42,876 nt of DNA from Gemmatimonadaceae bacterium (GCA_013697785.1 JACCWE010000096.1:1-42876); one strand, 5' to 3'. Counted from the first letter of the stretch, positions 14,307 to 24,815 are shown. Notes: generated from the letters alone by a model not told the origin. A program made the numbers and translations.

Positions 14307-15314
14307 CTAGTTCTCGCGCCATGATTTCACAGCATACGCGAGACCAACGCCGATCGTTGCGACCGCGATGAGGGCGGACACCGGACGCAGTGTCGCCGCC
14401 GTGCTCCAGCTCTGCTTCATGACGTGCCCCTTGTAATTGCCGCGCACACGCGGATCGCCGGGGCGCGCATCGAAGAGGGTGTCTTCGTCACGCGCAGGCT
14501 CGTCGGTGCGGCTCCCCTCGAACGTCGACGCGACCTTGATTCGATCGCCGAACGCAGGGACCACCTTCTCGATGAGCGTGAACGCCTTCGCGCCTGCGCC
14601 GACGCGCACGGTGCGATGCGAGTGCGATGCGCAGTGGAGGATCGCATTCGCCACGATCTCGGGAGCGTACACCGGCGGCTGATGCGTCGGCTCGACGTCC
14701 ATATAACTCTTCGCGTGCTCGGGATACGGCGTATCGATCGCCGAGGGCTCGACGAGCGTGACCGACACAGGCGCCTTCTCCTTCTCGAGCTCGATGCGGA
14801 GCGTCTCGGTGAAGCCCTTGAGCGCGTGCTTGCTCGCGTTGTAGTGTCCCTGCAACGGGATCACCGTCTCCGAGAGCTCGCTGCCGACGTTGATCAGTGC
14901 GCCGCCCGAGCTCTTCAAGTATTGGAGCGCGACGAGACTGCCCTGCACCATTCCCCAGTAGTTCGTGTCGAACAGCCTGCGTGCATCGGCGATCGATACC
15001 TCTTCGAGCAGTCCGTAGATCGACACGCCAGCGTTGTTGACCCACGTGTCGACGCGGCCAAATTCGCGGATGGCTGTCGCCGCGAGCTCGCGCACCACAC
15101 TCTCGTCCGCGATATCGCCGGCTGCGTACGCGGCCTGACCACCATTCTCCGCAATCTCCGACACGATCGACAGAAGATCCTCCTCGGCGCGCGCATTGAG
15201 TACGACGGACGCTCCGCGCTTCGCGGCCTGCCTCGCGGTGGCCAGTCCGATGCCGCTCGTTGCGCCGGTGATCACGATCACCTGCTCGCGGACCTTCTTC
15301 AGCGGAATCTTCAT
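14307..15314 (-). CDS. SDR-family oxidoreductase with C-terminal membrane span
   Basis: 335 residues. A classical short-chain dehydrogenase: TGATSGIG for the cofactor at about 17-24, NNAG, Ser in NVGSELSE, and the catalytic YNASK. A hydrophobic segment near the C-terminus (PVSALIAVATIGVGLAYAV) should anchor it in the membrane; this tail is not part of the standard fold. The sequence after the first glycine motif (LNARAEEDLL) suggests NADP(H) preference. Start at the ATG with GGAGA 5 nt upstream. It lies 150 bp downstream of glgB on the same strand but probably has its own promoter. The substrate is unknown. Confidence 0.9.
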   Translation of the reverse strand: MKIPLKKVREQVIVITGATSGIGLATARQAAKRGASVVLNARAEEDLLSIVSEIAENGGQAAYAAGDIADESVVRELAATAIREFGRVDTWVNNAGVSIYGLLEEVSIADARRLFDTNYWGMVQGSLVALQYLKSSGGALINVGSELSETVIPLQGHYNASKHALKGFTETLRIELEKEKAPVSVTLVEPSAIDTPYPEHAKSYMDVEPTHQPPVYAPEIVANAILHCASHSHRTVRVGAGAKAFTLIEKVVPAFGDRIKVASTFEGSRTDEPARDEDTLFDARPGDPRVRGNYKGHVMKQSWSTAATLRPVSALIAVATIGVGLAYAVKSWREN

Positions 15315-15328
15315 GACGTCTCCGGAAT

Positions 15329-15344
15329 TGTGATCGCGTTCACG
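15329..15344. promoter_or_regulatory. CRP-like dyad upstream of the SDR gene
   Basis: TGTGA, six bases, TCACG matches the CRP/FNR-family core TGTGA-N6-TCACA at 9 of 10 positions. It lies 15-30 nt before the SDR start codon, just upstream of its ribosome-binding site. The match is short, and no CRP-type gene is in the window. Confidence 0.3.
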
Positions 15345-15464
15345 CTGGATTCCGTTTCATGAAAGCAATCGACGTACCCGCGAGGCTCGATCCAGGAAAG
15401 AATCGGCGCAAATCGCGTCCAATCACGTTGCGAGGCGAGCTCTGGCTCGAGCGTGTGCCGCTTG

Positions 15465-17684
15465 CTAACGCGGCGCGAGGACCAGCGCGCCGAGCGGCGG
15501 GAGATCGAGCGAGAGCGACTGCGGATAGCCGTGGAAGGACGACGGGTCTGTGTGCAGCTCACCCTCCTGGCCGAATCCGCTTCCGCCAAAGCGCACCGAG
15601 TCCGACGAGAGCAGCACGTCGTACGTTCCCTCGCTCGGCACACCCACCCGATAGTTCGCGCGTGGCTCGGGAGTCATGTTGAGCACTACGATCACATGCG
15701 CATCGCCCGCGCGTCGCACGTAGCTCAACACCGAATTCATCCTGTCCGCGACATCAATCCACGAGAAGCCGTGCGGATCGAAGTCGTCGCTCCAGAGCGC
15801 CGGCTGGCTCTCGTACAGCGCGCCAAGCTCCTGCACGAAGCGCAGAAAGGCGCCGTGCGCCGAATCATCGGCAAGGTGCCAGTCGAGACTCACATCGTGA
15901 TTCCACTCGGCATACGGCGCAATCTCGGTACCCATGAAGAGTAGTTTCTTCCCCGGACGCGTGTACATGTACGCGAGCATAAGCCGCAGATTCGCGAGCT
16001 TGCGCCACTCATCGCCCGGCATCTTCTCGAGCAGCGACTTCTTGAGGTGCACCACCTCATCGTGCGAGAGTGGCATGATGAAGCGCTCGCTGTACTCGTA
16101 CACCATCGCGAAGGTGAGCTGGTCCTGCTGATACGACCGATAGAGCGGATCCTGCGCGAAGTATGCGAGGGTGTCGTGCATCCACCCCATGTTCCACTTG
16201 TACGTGAAGCCAAGGCCACCTTCCTGGGGCGGCTTCGTGACGCCGGGCCACGACGTCGATTCCTCGGCGATCGTGTAGCAGCCGGGAGCGTCGAGGCGAA
16301 CGGCCTCGTTCATCGCACGAATGAAATCGATCGCATCGAGATTCTCGCGTCCGCCGAAGCGATTGCGCAGCCACTCGCCCGGCTTGCGGCTGTAGTCGAG
16401 ATACAGCATCGACGCGACCGCGTCGACGCGCAGCCCGTCGCAGTGGTACTCGCGGAGCCAGAAGAGCGCGTTCGCGATGAGGAAGTTGCGAACCTCGGTG
16501 CGCGAGTAGTTGAAGATCAGCGTCCCCCAATCGGGGTGCTCGCCGAGCCGCGGGTCCTCGTGCTCGTAGAGCGCGGTGCCGTCGAAGCGGCGGAGTGCGA
16601 AGTCATCCTTCGGAAAGTGCGCGGGCACCCAGTCGAGAATCACACCGATCCCGGCCAGATGCAGCACGTCGACGAAGTGCTTGAAGTCGTCGGGTGAGCC
16701 GTAGCGGCGCGTCGGCGCGAAGTAGCCGCTCACCTGATAGCCCCACGAGCCGGTGAAGGGATGCTCCATCACCGGCATGAGCTCGACGTGTGAAAAGCCG
16801 AGGCGCTGGCAGTGCTCGACGAGTCGTGGCGCGAGCTCGCGATAGGTGAGTGGACGATTGTCGTTCTCGGGAACGCGCGCCCACGAGCCGAGATGAAGCT
16901 CGTAGATGAGCATCGGCAGCTTCGTGCTGTCGCGCCCCGGGCGCGCGCCCATCCATTCACCATCGCGCCACTCGTACTTCGTGAGATCGACGACGCACGA
17001 CGCGGTCTCCGGCGGCGCCTCCATCCCGAAGGCGAAGGGGTCCGTCTTTATCCGCGCGATGCCTTCACGCGTGCGGAGCTGGTACTTGTACATCGCTCCC
17101 GGAGTGACGTCGGGAACGAAGAGCTCGAATACGCCCGACGACCCGAGTCGCCGCATCGGAAGGAGCCGGCCATCCCACTGCTCGTGCTGCCCGACCACCG
17201 CTGCGCTACGCGCATTCGGTGCCCACACCGCGAACGACACGCCGCACTCGCCGTCGATCTCGCGCGGGTGGGCGCCGAGCACGTTCCAAAGCTCGCGATG
17301 CGTCCCCTCGTTGAAGAGATGGAGATCGATCTCGCCGACGGTGGGAAGAAAGCGATACGGGTCGCCGCGCTCCCATGTCGCGCCGCCGGCAAAGTAGAAA
17401 CGCAGGCGATAGCGAATCGGCAGCGTGGCTCCGGCGATGAACGCGCCGAACAGTCCGCCGGCGAGACGATCGAGCTCGATGCGCCTCCCATCGGCGAACA
17501 GCGCCTCGGCGCGCACGGCGTCCGGGTGCATCGCGCGAAGGATTACGCCCGAAGCGCCGGTAGCCGTCGAGCGATGGGCTCCGAGTATGCGATGCGGATC
17601 GTCGTGGTCGCCGGTAAGGAGGCGATTGACCTCGCTCGCGTCGATGCCGGCGAGCGCCGCAGGAGACGATCCGGATGTGGTCAT
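15465..17684 (-). CDS. glgB: 1,4-alpha-glucan branching enzyme
   Basis: 739 residues, GH13, full-length type with the extra N-terminal domain (about 20-125) ahead of the CBM48 module (about 125-235) and catalytic barrel. Catalytic residues: Asp421 in DGLRVDAVASMLYLDYSRK, Glu474 in TIAEESTSWPGVT, and Asp in PLSHDEVVH. It introduces alpha-1,6 branches into linear glucan made by GlgE. Its start overlaps the glgX stop by 4 nt (ATGA), and it is the last gene of the glgE-treS-mak-treZ-glgX-glgB operon. Confidence 0.96.
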   Translation of the reverse strand: MTTSGSSPAALAGIDASEVNRLLTGDHDDPHRILGAHRSTATGASGVILRAMHPDAVRAEALFADGRRIELDRLAGGLFGAFIAGATLPIRYRLRFYFAGGATWERGDPYRFLPTVGEIDLHLFNEGTHRELWNVLGAHPREIDGECGVSFAVWAPNARSAAVVGQHEQWDGRLLPMRRLGSSGVFELFVPDVTPGAMYKYQLRTREGIARIKTDPFAFGMEAPPETASCVVDLTKYEWRDGEWMGARPGRDSTKLPMLIYELHLGSWARVPENDNRPLTYRELAPRLVEHCQRLGFSHVELMPVMEHPFTGSWGYQVSGYFAPTRRYGSPDDFKHFVDVLHLAGIGVILDWVPAHFPKDDFALRRFDGTALYEHEDPRLGEHPDWGTLIFNYSRTEVRNFLIANALFWLREYHCDGLRVDAVASMLYLDYSRKPGEWLRNRFGGRENLDAIDFIRAMNEAVRLDAPGCYTIAEESTSWPGVTKPPQEGGLGFTYKWNMGWMHDTLAYFAQDPLYRSYQQDQLTFAMVYEYSERFIMPLSHDEVVHLKKSLLEKMPGDEWRKLANLRLMLAYMYTRPGKKLLFMGTEIAPYAEWNHDVSLDWHLADDSAHGAFLRFVQELGALYESQPALWSDDFDPHGFSWIDVADRMNSVLSYVRRAGDAHVIVVLNMTPEPRANYRVGVPSEGTYDVLLSSDSVRFGGSGFGQEGELHTDPSSFHGYPQSLSLDLPPLGALVLAPR

Positions 17685-19795
17685 GGCGATTCCAGCTGAA
17701 AGCGGAGAAGCACGAGCGAGAAGGGCGCGACGGTAAGCTCGCCGGCCGGCTCATCGATGATGGTGGGGCGATCGGTATCAACCGTCAACAGCCAGGTGCC
17801 GGGAAACTCGAGCTTCGGCACGATCCATTTTTCTTCGGCCTCGCGATTGTTCACAATGAGGAGCAGCGTGTCGCCCTTGATTGCCCGTCCGCGCTCATCG
17901 ATCTCGTCCGCCGCTTCGCCCCGAATGAGCATGCCGAGTGAGTGGCTTTCCTTGTTGCCCCACTCCGCGTTCGTCATCTCCTGCCCATCGGGGCGCAGCC
18001 ACTGCATTTCCTTCGCGCCGGACTCCACGGGTTTGCCGCGGAAGAAGTAGCGGCGGCGCAGCGCAGGATTCACGCGGCGGATCGCGAAGATGCGCTGCGC
18101 GAAGGCGAGGATCTCCTTCTCGCGATCATCGAGATCCCACCTCATCCACGAGATCTCGTTATCCTGCGCGTAGACGTTGTTGTTGCCGTCCTGCGTTCGC
18201 GCCATCTCGTCGCCGTGCGCGATCATCGGCACGCCCTGCGAAAAGGCCAGCGTCGCGAGGAAGTTGCGGATCTCCTTGTCACGCCGCTTCATGGTCTTTG
18301 GGTCGTCCGTCGGCCCCTCGATGCCCCAGTTGCGGCTCGAGTTGTCGTCTGAGCCGTCTCGATTCTCCTCACCGTTCGCCTTATTGTGCTTCGACTCATA
18401 GCTCACGAGATCGTTGAGCGTGAAGCCATCGTGCGCGACGACGAAGTTCACGCTCGCGTACGCCTCGCGCGCGCTCCACTGGTAGATATCGCTCGACCCC
18501 GAAAGGCGCGACGCGAGATCGTCCACCATTCCCGCATCGCCGCGCCAGAACTTGCGCACGTCATCGCGATACTTGCCGTTCCACTCGGCCCACCCGATCG
18601 GGAAGTTGCCGACCTGGTAGCCGCCGGGCCCGAGATCCCACGGCTCGGCGATCAGCTTCACGCGCGAAAGAACGGGATCCTGATGGATGATGTCGAAGAA
18701 AGCGCTCAGCCGATTGACCTCGAACAGCTCGCGCGCCAGCACGGGCGCGAGATCGAACCGAAAGCCGTCCACGTGCATCTCGGTCACCCAGTATCGCAGC
18801 GAGTCCATGATCATCTGGATCGTGCGCGGGTGGAGCATGTTGAGCGAGTTGCCCGTTCCAGTATAGTCCGTGTAGAAGCGCGGATTGTCGGGCTCGAGGC
18901 GGTAGTATGCCTTGTTGTCGATCCCCTTGAGCGACAGCGTCGGCCCGAGATGATTTCCCTCGGCCGTGTGATTGTAGACGACGTCGAGGATCACCTCGAT
19001 TCCCGCGTTGTGCAGCGTCTTCACCATCGACTTGAACTGCACCACCTGACTGCCGAGTCCACCGACTGCGTAGCGAACATCCGGCGCGAAGAAGCCGATG
19101 GTGTTGTAGCCCCAGTAGTTTGTAAGCCCCTTCTCCGCGAGCTGCCGGTCGACTGCGAAGTGATGCACCGGAAGGAGCTCGAGCGCGGTGACGTTGAGCG
19201 ACTTGAGATGATCGATGACCGCATCGGATGCGAGCGCGAGGTAGGTGCCGCGAATCTCTTCCGGGATGTCGGGGTGACGGATCGTCATCCCCTTCGCGTG
19301 CGCTTCGTAGATGATCGTGCGATTCCACGGGATGCGCGGCGGCGCGTCGTTGCCCCACGTGAATGCGTTGTCGATGACGATGCACTTCGGCATCCCGCGC
19401 GCGCTGTCCGCGTGGTTCATCTCGAGATCTTCCTTGTCGCTTCCTATCTGATAGGCGAAGAGTGCATCGCTCCACTGAATCGCGCCGCTGATCGCCTTCG
19501 CGTATGGATCGAGCAGGAGCTGGTTCGGATTGAAGCGATGCCCTTCCTCGGGCGAGTACGGGCCTTCGACGCGATAGCCATAGAGCTGTCCTGGCCGCAC
19601 ATCGGGGAGATAGCAGTGCCAGATCTGGTCGCTGCGCTCGGCGATCGGGATGCGAACTCGTTCGGTCTTGTCCGTGTGTGAATCGAAGAGGCAGAGCGAA
19701 ACTCCGGTCGCATTCTCGGAGAAGATCGCGAAGTTGACTCCCTCTCCGTCCCAGGCTGCGCCGAGCGGATAGGATTGACCGGGCCAAACACGCAT
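17681..19795 (-). CDS. glgX: Glycogen debranching enzyme, GlgX/isoamylase type
   Basis: 704 residues, GH13_11. It hydrolyses alpha-1,6 branches, producing linear maltodextrins for TreY, MalQ or GlgP. Visible marks: the typical start RVWPGQSYPLGAAWDGEGVN with a CBM48 module, IYEAHAKGMT, region I DVVYNHT (271-277), nucleophile Asp348 in DGFRFDLAPVL, acid/base Glu384 in LIAEPWDLGPGGYQ, and VAHDGFTLNDLVSY. Its ATG directly follows the treZ stop codon (TGA then ATG) and its end overlaps glgB, so translation is probably coupled on both sides. Confidence 0.96.
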   Translation of the reverse strand: MRVWPGQSYPLGAAWDGEGVNFAIFSENATGVSLCLFDSHTDKTERVRIPIAERSDQIWHCYLPDVRPGQLYGYRVEGPYSPEEGHRFNPNQLLLDPYAKAISGAIQWSDALFAYQIGSDKEDLEMNHADSARGMPKCIVIDNAFTWGNDAPPRIPWNRTIIYEAHAKGMTIRHPDIPEEIRGTYLALASDAVIDHLKSLNVTALELLPVHHFAVDRQLAEKGLTNYWGYNTIGFFAPDVRYAVGGLGSQVVQFKSMVKTLHNAGIEVILDVVYNHTAEGNHLGPTLSLKGIDNKAYYRLEPDNPRFYTDYTGTGNSLNMLHPRTIQMIMDSLRYWVTEMHVDGFRFDLAPVLARELFEVNRLSAFFDIIHQDPVLSRVKLIAEPWDLGPGGYQVGNFPIGWAEWNGKYRDDVRKFWRGDAGMVDDLASRLSGSSDIYQWSAREAYASVNFVVAHDGFTLNDLVSYESKHNKANGEENRDGSDDNSSRNWGIEGPTDDPKTMKRRDKEIRNFLATLAFSQGVPMIAHGDEMARTQDGNNNVYAQDNEISWMRWDLDDREKEILAFAQRIFAIRRVNPALRRRYFFRGKPVESGAKEMQWLRPDGQEMTNAEWGNKESHSLGMLIRGEAADEIDERGRAIKGDTLLLIVNNREAEEKWIVPKLEFPGTWLLTVDTDRPTIIDEPAGELTVAPFSLVLLRFQLESP

Positions 19796-21619
19796 TCAGA
19801 GGACCTCTTTGTAGTAGAGCGCAGCGGAGAGAGGCGGTAATGCAACCATCGCTCCGCTGTTCAGCGCGGGCTGGCCACCACGATAGGTTGCGAATCGCGC
19901 CTGCCAATTGGAGCCGTCCTCCTCGTCGAGCGGAATTCGGCGCTCTTCGGAGGCGAGGTTGAAGAGCGCGAGGAGCGAGCGAGCGCCCGGCGCGTCGAGT
20001 CGCATCGCGAGCCAGCGCGCGTCCACCTCGCTTCGTACGGTGATGCGCGCGGCCCCAGGGCGGAGCGCGGTCTCTTCCTTCCGAATCGCGAGCAGCTCTC
20101 GATACAGTGCACGCAGCTCGGCGTGCTCACCCTCGCCCCCGAGCTCGTAGTGGAGCAGCGAGCGCTCGAAGGTCTCCTCCGCCTGCGGGTCCGGAACATC
20201 GCCGGTCCATCCGAACGACCGGAACTCCTCGTGACGTCCCTTTCGCACGTTCTCGATGAGATTGCGATCGCCGTGGCTCACGAAGTAGAGAAAGGGCGCT
20301 GGCTCGCCGTACTCCTCGCCCATGAAGAGCATTGGGACGTATGGCGCGAGCAGCAGGAGCGATGCCGCGAGCCTGAGCGCAGCGGGCGAGATGAGCGCGC
20401 CGAGCCGCTCGCCGGCAGCGCGATTGCCCACCTGGTCGTGATTCTGAATCGAGATGACGAAGTGGTCGGCCGAGACATCATCTGCGGGAGCGCCGTGCTC
20501 GCGGCGGCGATGCGATGCGTACTGCCCCTGGAATACGAAGCGCCGCGAGAGTGCATGCGCGAGCGCGGCGATGTCACCGTGCTCCGCGAAGCCCTTGTAG
20601 TAGCCGGCTCGCTCGCCGGTGAGCGCGACGTGCACCGCGTGATGGAAGTCGTCGCTCCACTGTGCATCCATCCCATAACCTCCCTGCTCCATCGGGCGCA
20701 GCAGGCGCGGATCGTTCAAGTCGCTCTCGGCGATCACCTGAACGCGGCGGCCGAGCGCATTCGCGGTGCTCTTCACACGCTGCGTGAGCGCCTCGGTGAG
20801 ATGGACGGCGCGAACGTCATAGATCCCGTGCACGGCATCGAGGCGCAGGGCATCGATGTGGAAGTCGCGCACCCAGTAGCACGCATTTTCGATGATGAAG
20901 CGGCGCACCTCGTCGCTGTCAGCGCCGTCGTAGTTCACGGCGCTCCCCCACGGCGTGCGATACACGTCGGTGAAGTACGGACCGAACTCGCCGAGGTAAT
21001 TCCCTTCGGGGCCGACGTGGTTGTAGACGACGTCGAGCACCACCGCGAGTCCCTCCGCGTGCGCGGCGTTCACGAGGCGCTTGAGCGCGTCCGGACCGCC
21101 ATAACTGTTTTGCGGCGCGTAGAGCTGCACGCCATCGTACCCCCAGTTGCGCTCACCGGGAAATTGCGCGACGGGCATGATCTCGATCGCCGTGATGCCG
21201 AGCTCGCGCAGCGATGCGAGGCGCGGGATGATGGCGTCGAACGTTCCTTCGGGAGTGAAGGTGCCCGTGTGCAGCTCGTAGATGACGAAGTCCGGCATCG
21301 CGAGCCCCTTCCATTCGCGATCCGTCCACGCGAACCCGTCGGGATCGACGATGCGCGATGCGCCGTGCACGCCGTGCGGCTGAAATCGCGAGACAGGATC
21401 GGGGCGCTCGTCGCCGCCATCCAGGCGATAAGCATAGTCATCTCCGGCGCGCACTCCCGCGACCGTGCCGCTGAAGACGCCGCGCTCATCGCGCGAGAGC
21501 GTGTGCTCACCGGCTGCGTCGCCCGTGTGCACGCGCACGGTGAGCGCGGTCGCGTTCGGCGCCCACACTGCAAACGACGTTCCGACAGCGTGCGGATGCG
21601 CGCCGTACGTGAGCTTCAT
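19796..21619 (-). CDS. treZ: Maltooligosyl trehalose trehalohydrolase
   Basis: 607 residues, GH13_10. It cleaves maltooligosyl trehalose, the product of TreY, to free trehalose and a shortened maltodextrin. Marks: N-terminal beta module (YGAHPHAVGTSFAVWAPNA), FVIYELHTGTFTPEGTF, MPVAQFPGERNWGYDGV, region I DVVYNHVGPEGNY, nucleophile Asp261 in DALRLDAVHGIYD, Glu298 in VIAESDLND and Asp in IQNHDQVGNR. The ATG at 21619 is preferred: it starts the conserved domain and lies 17 nt after the mak stop; an extension to 21694 would overlap mak by about 58 nt. Its partner treY is in the other glucan operon. Confidence 0.95.
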   Translation of the reverse strand: MKLTYGAHPHAVGTSFAVWAPNATALTVRVHTGDAAGEHTLSRDERGVFSGTVAGVRAGDDYAYRLDGGDERPDPVSRFQPHGVHGASRIVDPDGFAWTDREWKGLAMPDFVIYELHTGTFTPEGTFDAIIPRLASLRELGITAIEIMPVAQFPGERNWGYDGVQLYAPQNSYGGPDALKRLVNAAHAEGLAVVLDVVYNHVGPEGNYLGEFGPYFTDVYRTPWGSAVNYDGADSDEVRRFIIENACYWVRDFHIDALRLDAVHGIYDVRAVHLTEALTQRVKSTANALGRRVQVIAESDLNDPRLLRPMEQGGYGMDAQWSDDFHHAVHVALTGERAGYYKGFAEHGDIAALAHALSRRFVFQGQYASHRRREHGAPADDVSADHFVISIQNHDQVGNRAAGERLGALISPAALRLAASLLLLAPYVPMLFMGEEYGEPAPFLYFVSHGDRNLIENVRKGRHEEFRSFGWTGDVPDPQAEETFERSLLHYELGGEGEHAELRALYRELLAIRKEETALRPGAARITVRSEVDARWLAMRLDAPGARSLLALFNLASEERRIPLDEEDGSNWQARFATYRGGQPALNSGAMVALPPLSAALYYKEVL

Positions 21620-21636
21620 TTCGAGACCCGGCGCGC

Positions 21637-23106
21637 TCAGCTGACGCTCGATGCGAGCATCTTCTCGATTCCGGTGAGCGGAATCCACGCCCACGTGGGC
21701 CGGTTGTTGAGCTCATAGGCGAGCTCGTAGAAGAGCTTCTCGAGCTCGAAGATCGCGATGAGGGCAGGAGCGCTCGTGTCGCCGTATCCGTCGAGAAAGG
21801 CGGCGCGCACCATCGTCTCCCACTGCGCCGCGCGCTCGCGGTCCGCCTCGTCGTGCGACGCGGCCGTTGCCGCGGCGTACGCGAACGAGCGCAGCATCCC
21901 GGCGACATCGCGCGCCGGGCTGTTGAGCGCGCGTCGCTCGGCGAGCGGGCGCGTCGGCTCGCCCTCGAAGTCGATGATCATCCACTCGTGCTCGGTGCGA
22001 AGAACCTGACCGAGATGGTAGTCGCCGTGATGGCGCGACAGGATTCCGGCGGCGGCGGGGCCGCCGAGCGAGTGGACGATCGCGTCGAGCTTGGCAAGGG
22101 CTTCGAAGCGGCGCCCCGCGAGCTTCATTGCGAGTGGGCTCGAGCGCGCATCCAGCTTCGGGGCGAGACGCGCGAGGAGATCGAAGCCCTGCTCCACTGA
22201 TTTGCGCGCCGCGCTGGCCCAGCGCGCGACGTCGGCCGCGGTGGCATCGTGCGGGGCGAAGGCGGGATCGTCGGTTGGCGTCGCGAGCGCGCGATGGAGC
22301 GCGGCGGTGGCCTGGCCGAGCTGCTTCGCCTCGAAGGCGAAGGGATCGTGCTCGTGATCGGCATCGCTGTGCGTGAACGCCCGGGCGCGCGCGAGCGCGT
22401 GCGCCCACCCGTCCATCGCGCCGGCCACGAGACGCGAGAGCATCCCCGCGACCGTGCGCTCGCCATCGTGATCGACCACGAGCACGGCGTAGAGCTCGGG
22501 GGTGTGGCGGAAGTCCGTGTGCGCGGTGAGATAGCGCGCGATCTCGACGTCGGGGCTCTCGCCGCCCTCGAGTCGGCGAAAGAGCTTGAAGATCGCCGAG
22601 TCGCCGAAGACGATCGAGCTGTTACTCTGCTCGCCACCGATGACGTGCGATGCGCCGCTCAGCCGCGGCCCACGCTTCGCAACCTTCTCCGAGCGAAGTG
22701 ACGCTCCGTCACCGGGGAAGTGCTCGCCCTCGGAGAGCGCGCGCGCGATGCGCGAGCGAAATGCGGGGTCATCGATCGCGTCGAAGAGCAGCCCTCTCAC
22801 CACTGCGCTTTCGACGAGGGCGAGCACCGCGGCGGGCGCGTGCGCGCGGCTCATCTCGCGCTCGCGCACCGCCAGGGGCAGCTGGTAGCTCGAGACGGAG
22901 CCATCCGGGACCGTTACCTCGATGCGCACGACGGCCCAGCGCTGCCCTTCGCCGGACACCGGAATGACATCCACGATGCGCGCCTCGAACGTTGGCTGCG
23001 ACTTTTCGCCGAACCATCGGCGCTCGCGCAGAAATTCCGCGAGCGTCGCCGAGTCGATTGAGCGGAGCGCGTGTGGGGTGAGCGCGTTCTCGAGCGCGCC
23101 CGCCAC
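21637..23106 (-). CDS. mak: Maltokinase (Mak/Pep2 type)
   Basis: 489 residues from a GTG start. An aminoglycoside-phosphotransferase-like kinase that makes maltose-1-phosphate from maltose and ATP, the donor for GlgE. Marks: the N-terminal cap with LAEFLRERRWFGEKSQ, GGEQSNSSIVFGDSAIFKLF with Lys174, the catalytic loop HGDYHLGQVL (HGD 360-362) and the metal motif IIDFEGEPTRP (379-383). It is a stand-alone protein; in many bacteria this domain is fused to TreS. Here treS lies directly upstream with 8 nt between the genes. Confidence 0.94.
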   Translation of the reverse strand: MAGALENALTPHALRSIDSATLAEFLRERRWFGEKSQPTFEARIVDVIPVSGEGQRWAVVRIEVTVPDGSVSSYQLPLAVREREMSRAHAPAAVLALVESAVVRGLLFDAIDDPAFRSRIARALSEGEHFPGDGASLRSEKVAKRGPRLSGASHVIGGEQSNSSIVFGDSAIFKLFRRLEGGESPDVEIARYLTAHTDFRHTPELYAVLVVDHDGERTVAGMLSRLVAGAMDGWAHALARARAFTHSDADHEHDPFAFEAKQLGQATAALHRALATPTDDPAFAPHDATAADVARWASAARKSVEQGFDLLARLAPKLDARSSPLAMKLAGRRFEALAKLDAIVHSLGGPAAAGILSRHHGDYHLGQVLRTEHEWMIIDFEGEPTRPLAERRALNSPARDVAGMLRSFAYAAATAASHDEADRERAAQWETMVRAAFLDGYGDTSAPALIAIFELEKLFYELAYELNNRPTWAWIPLTGIEKMLASSVS

Positions 23107-23114
23107 TGTGAGCG

Positions 23115-24815
23115 TCAGCGTCTTCCCTCCCCGCGCCGCTCGGGCGCTTCTTCGGCAGAGGTCAGCTTGAACCAGTAGAAATTGTGCGGCCCGAGCGCGA
23201 AGAGATACGGATTTTCGGCGATGGGCGGAAAGCGGATGTTGCCGATCATCTCGACGGGCACCTTACCGATGAAGCGCTGGAGATTGATGCGCGCTGGCTG
23301 CACGAAGCGCGAGAGATTGTTGACGCATAGAATCGTCTCGCCTTCGTACGAGCGCAGATACGCGAGCACCGAGCGATTCTCGGGGAGGAGCATCTCGAAG
23401 GAGCCGCGTCCGAAAGCGCGATGCTGTGTGCGCACCTTCACGATGCGCCGCATCCAGCGGAGGAGCGACGTCTGCGTGCGCTCCTGCGCCGCGACGTTCA
23501 CACCCTGGTAACCGTACGGCGGATCCATGATCAGCGGGAAGTAGAGCGCCTGCTGATCCGCATCCGAGAATCCGGCGTTCCATCCGCCGTTCCACTGCAT
23601 CGGCGTGCGCACACCGTTGCGATCACCGAGGAAGACGTTGTCCCCCATGCCGATCTCGTCGCCGTAGTAGATGATCGGCGTGCCGGGCATCGTGAGGAGC
23701 AGGGCGTTCATCAGCTCGATCTGACGGCGGCCGTTGTCGAGCAGCGAAGCGAGGCGGCGGCGGATGCCGACGTTGATACGCATGCGCGCCTGGCTCGCGT
23801 ACTCGCGATACATGTAGTCGCGCTCCTCGTCCGTCACCATTTCGAGCGTGAGCTCATCGTGGTTGCGGAGGAAGATCGCCCACTGGCACTCATCGGGAAT
23901 CGGCGGCGTCTGCGCGAGGATCTCGACGATCGGGCTGCGATCTTCCTTGCGGATCGCCATGTACATTCGCGGCATGAGCGGAAAGTGGAATGCCATGTGG
24001 CACTCCTTCCCGTTGCCGAAGTACGGGATCACGTCCGTCGGCCACTGATTCGCCTCGGCGAGCAGTAGCTTGTTCTCGAACTCCGCGTCGAGCGCCGTGC
24101 GGATCTTCTTGAGGACGACGTGCGTCTCGGGGAGATTCTCGCAGTTCGTGCCGTCGCGCTCGATGAGATATGGAATGGCGTCGAGGCGCATCCCGTCGAC
24201 GCCCATCCTGAGCCAGAAGCGCATCACGTCGATCACGGCGTCGAGCACTACCGGGTTGTCGAAGTTCAGGTCTGGCTGATGGCTGAAAAAACGATGCCAG
24301 TAGAACTGCTCCGCCACCGGATCCCAGCTCCAGTTCGAGACCTCGGTGTCGGTGAAGATTATCCGCGCATCCTTGTACTTCGTCGGATCATCGGACCACA
24401 CGTACCAGTCGCGCTCGGGCGATCCCCGGGGCGACGTGCGCGCGCGCTGGAACCACGCGTGCTGATCGGAGGTGTGATTGATGACGAGCTCGGTGATGAC
24501 GCGTATGTTGCGTGCGTGCGCCTCGTCGAGCAGCCGCTGAAAGTCCTCGAGGGTGCCGTACTGCGGATGCACCGACTCGTACTCCGCGATGTCGTAGCCG
24601 TCATCGCGCAGCGGCGACGGATAGAACGGCAGCATCCACAGCGTGTTGACGTTGAGCGACTGGATGTAGTCGAGCTTCTGAATCAGACCCGGAAAATCAC
24701 CGAAGCCATCGCCGTTGCTGTCTCGGAACGCCTTGACGTGCGTCTGGTAGATGATCGCGTCCTTGTACCAGAGCGGGTCGTTTGCGGAAATGGGTGGCGT
24801 CGATCTATCGGGCAT
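23115..24815 (-). CDS. treS: Trehalose synthase (maltose alpha-D-glucosyltransferase)
   Basis: 566 residues, GH13_16. It interconverts trehalose and maltose. Marks: [20 protein letters not shown] at the start, [23 protein letters not shown], nucleophile Asp212 in [19 protein letters not shown], Glu254 in LLAEANQWP and Asp320 in [12 protein letters not shown]. The length corresponds to the single-domain form without maltokinase. It is second in the operon, 29 nt after glgE, and is followed by mak. With Mak and GlgE it completes the trehalose-to-glucan route. Confidence 0.96.
   Translation of the reverse strand: MPDRSTPPISANDPLWYKDAIIYQTHVKAFRDSNGDGFGDFPGLIQKLDYIQSLNVNTLWMLPFYPSPLRDDGYDIAEYESVHPQYGTLEDFQRLLDEAHARNIRVITELVINHTSDQHAWFQRARTSPRGSPERDWYVWSDDPTKYKDARIIFTDTEVSNWSWDPVAEQFYWHRFFSHQPDLNFDNPVVLDAVIDVMRFWLRMGVDGMRLDAIPYLIERDGTNCENLPETHVVLKKIRTALDAEFENKLLLAEANQWPTDVIPYFGNGKECHMAFHFPLMPRMYMAIRKEDRSPIVEILAQTPPIPDECQWAIFLRNHDELTLEMVTDEERDYMYREYASQARMRINVGIRRRLASLLDNGRRQIELMNALLLTMPGTPIIYYGDEIGMGDNVFLGDRNGVRTPMQWNGGWNAGFSDADQQALYFPLIMDPPYGYQGVNVAAQERTQTSLLRWMRRIVKVRTQHRAFGRGSFEMLLPENRSVLAYLRSYEGETILCVNNLSRFVQPARINLQRFIGKVPVEMIGNIRFPPIAENPYLFALGPHNFYWFKLTSAEEAPERRGEGRR

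Noticed and set aside
20123-21718. 531-residue open frame opposite treZ
   Set aside because: It lies antisense to a well-supported GH13 enzyme and has the Arg/Glu/Ala/His-rich composition of GC-rich shadow frames, with no recognisable domain.
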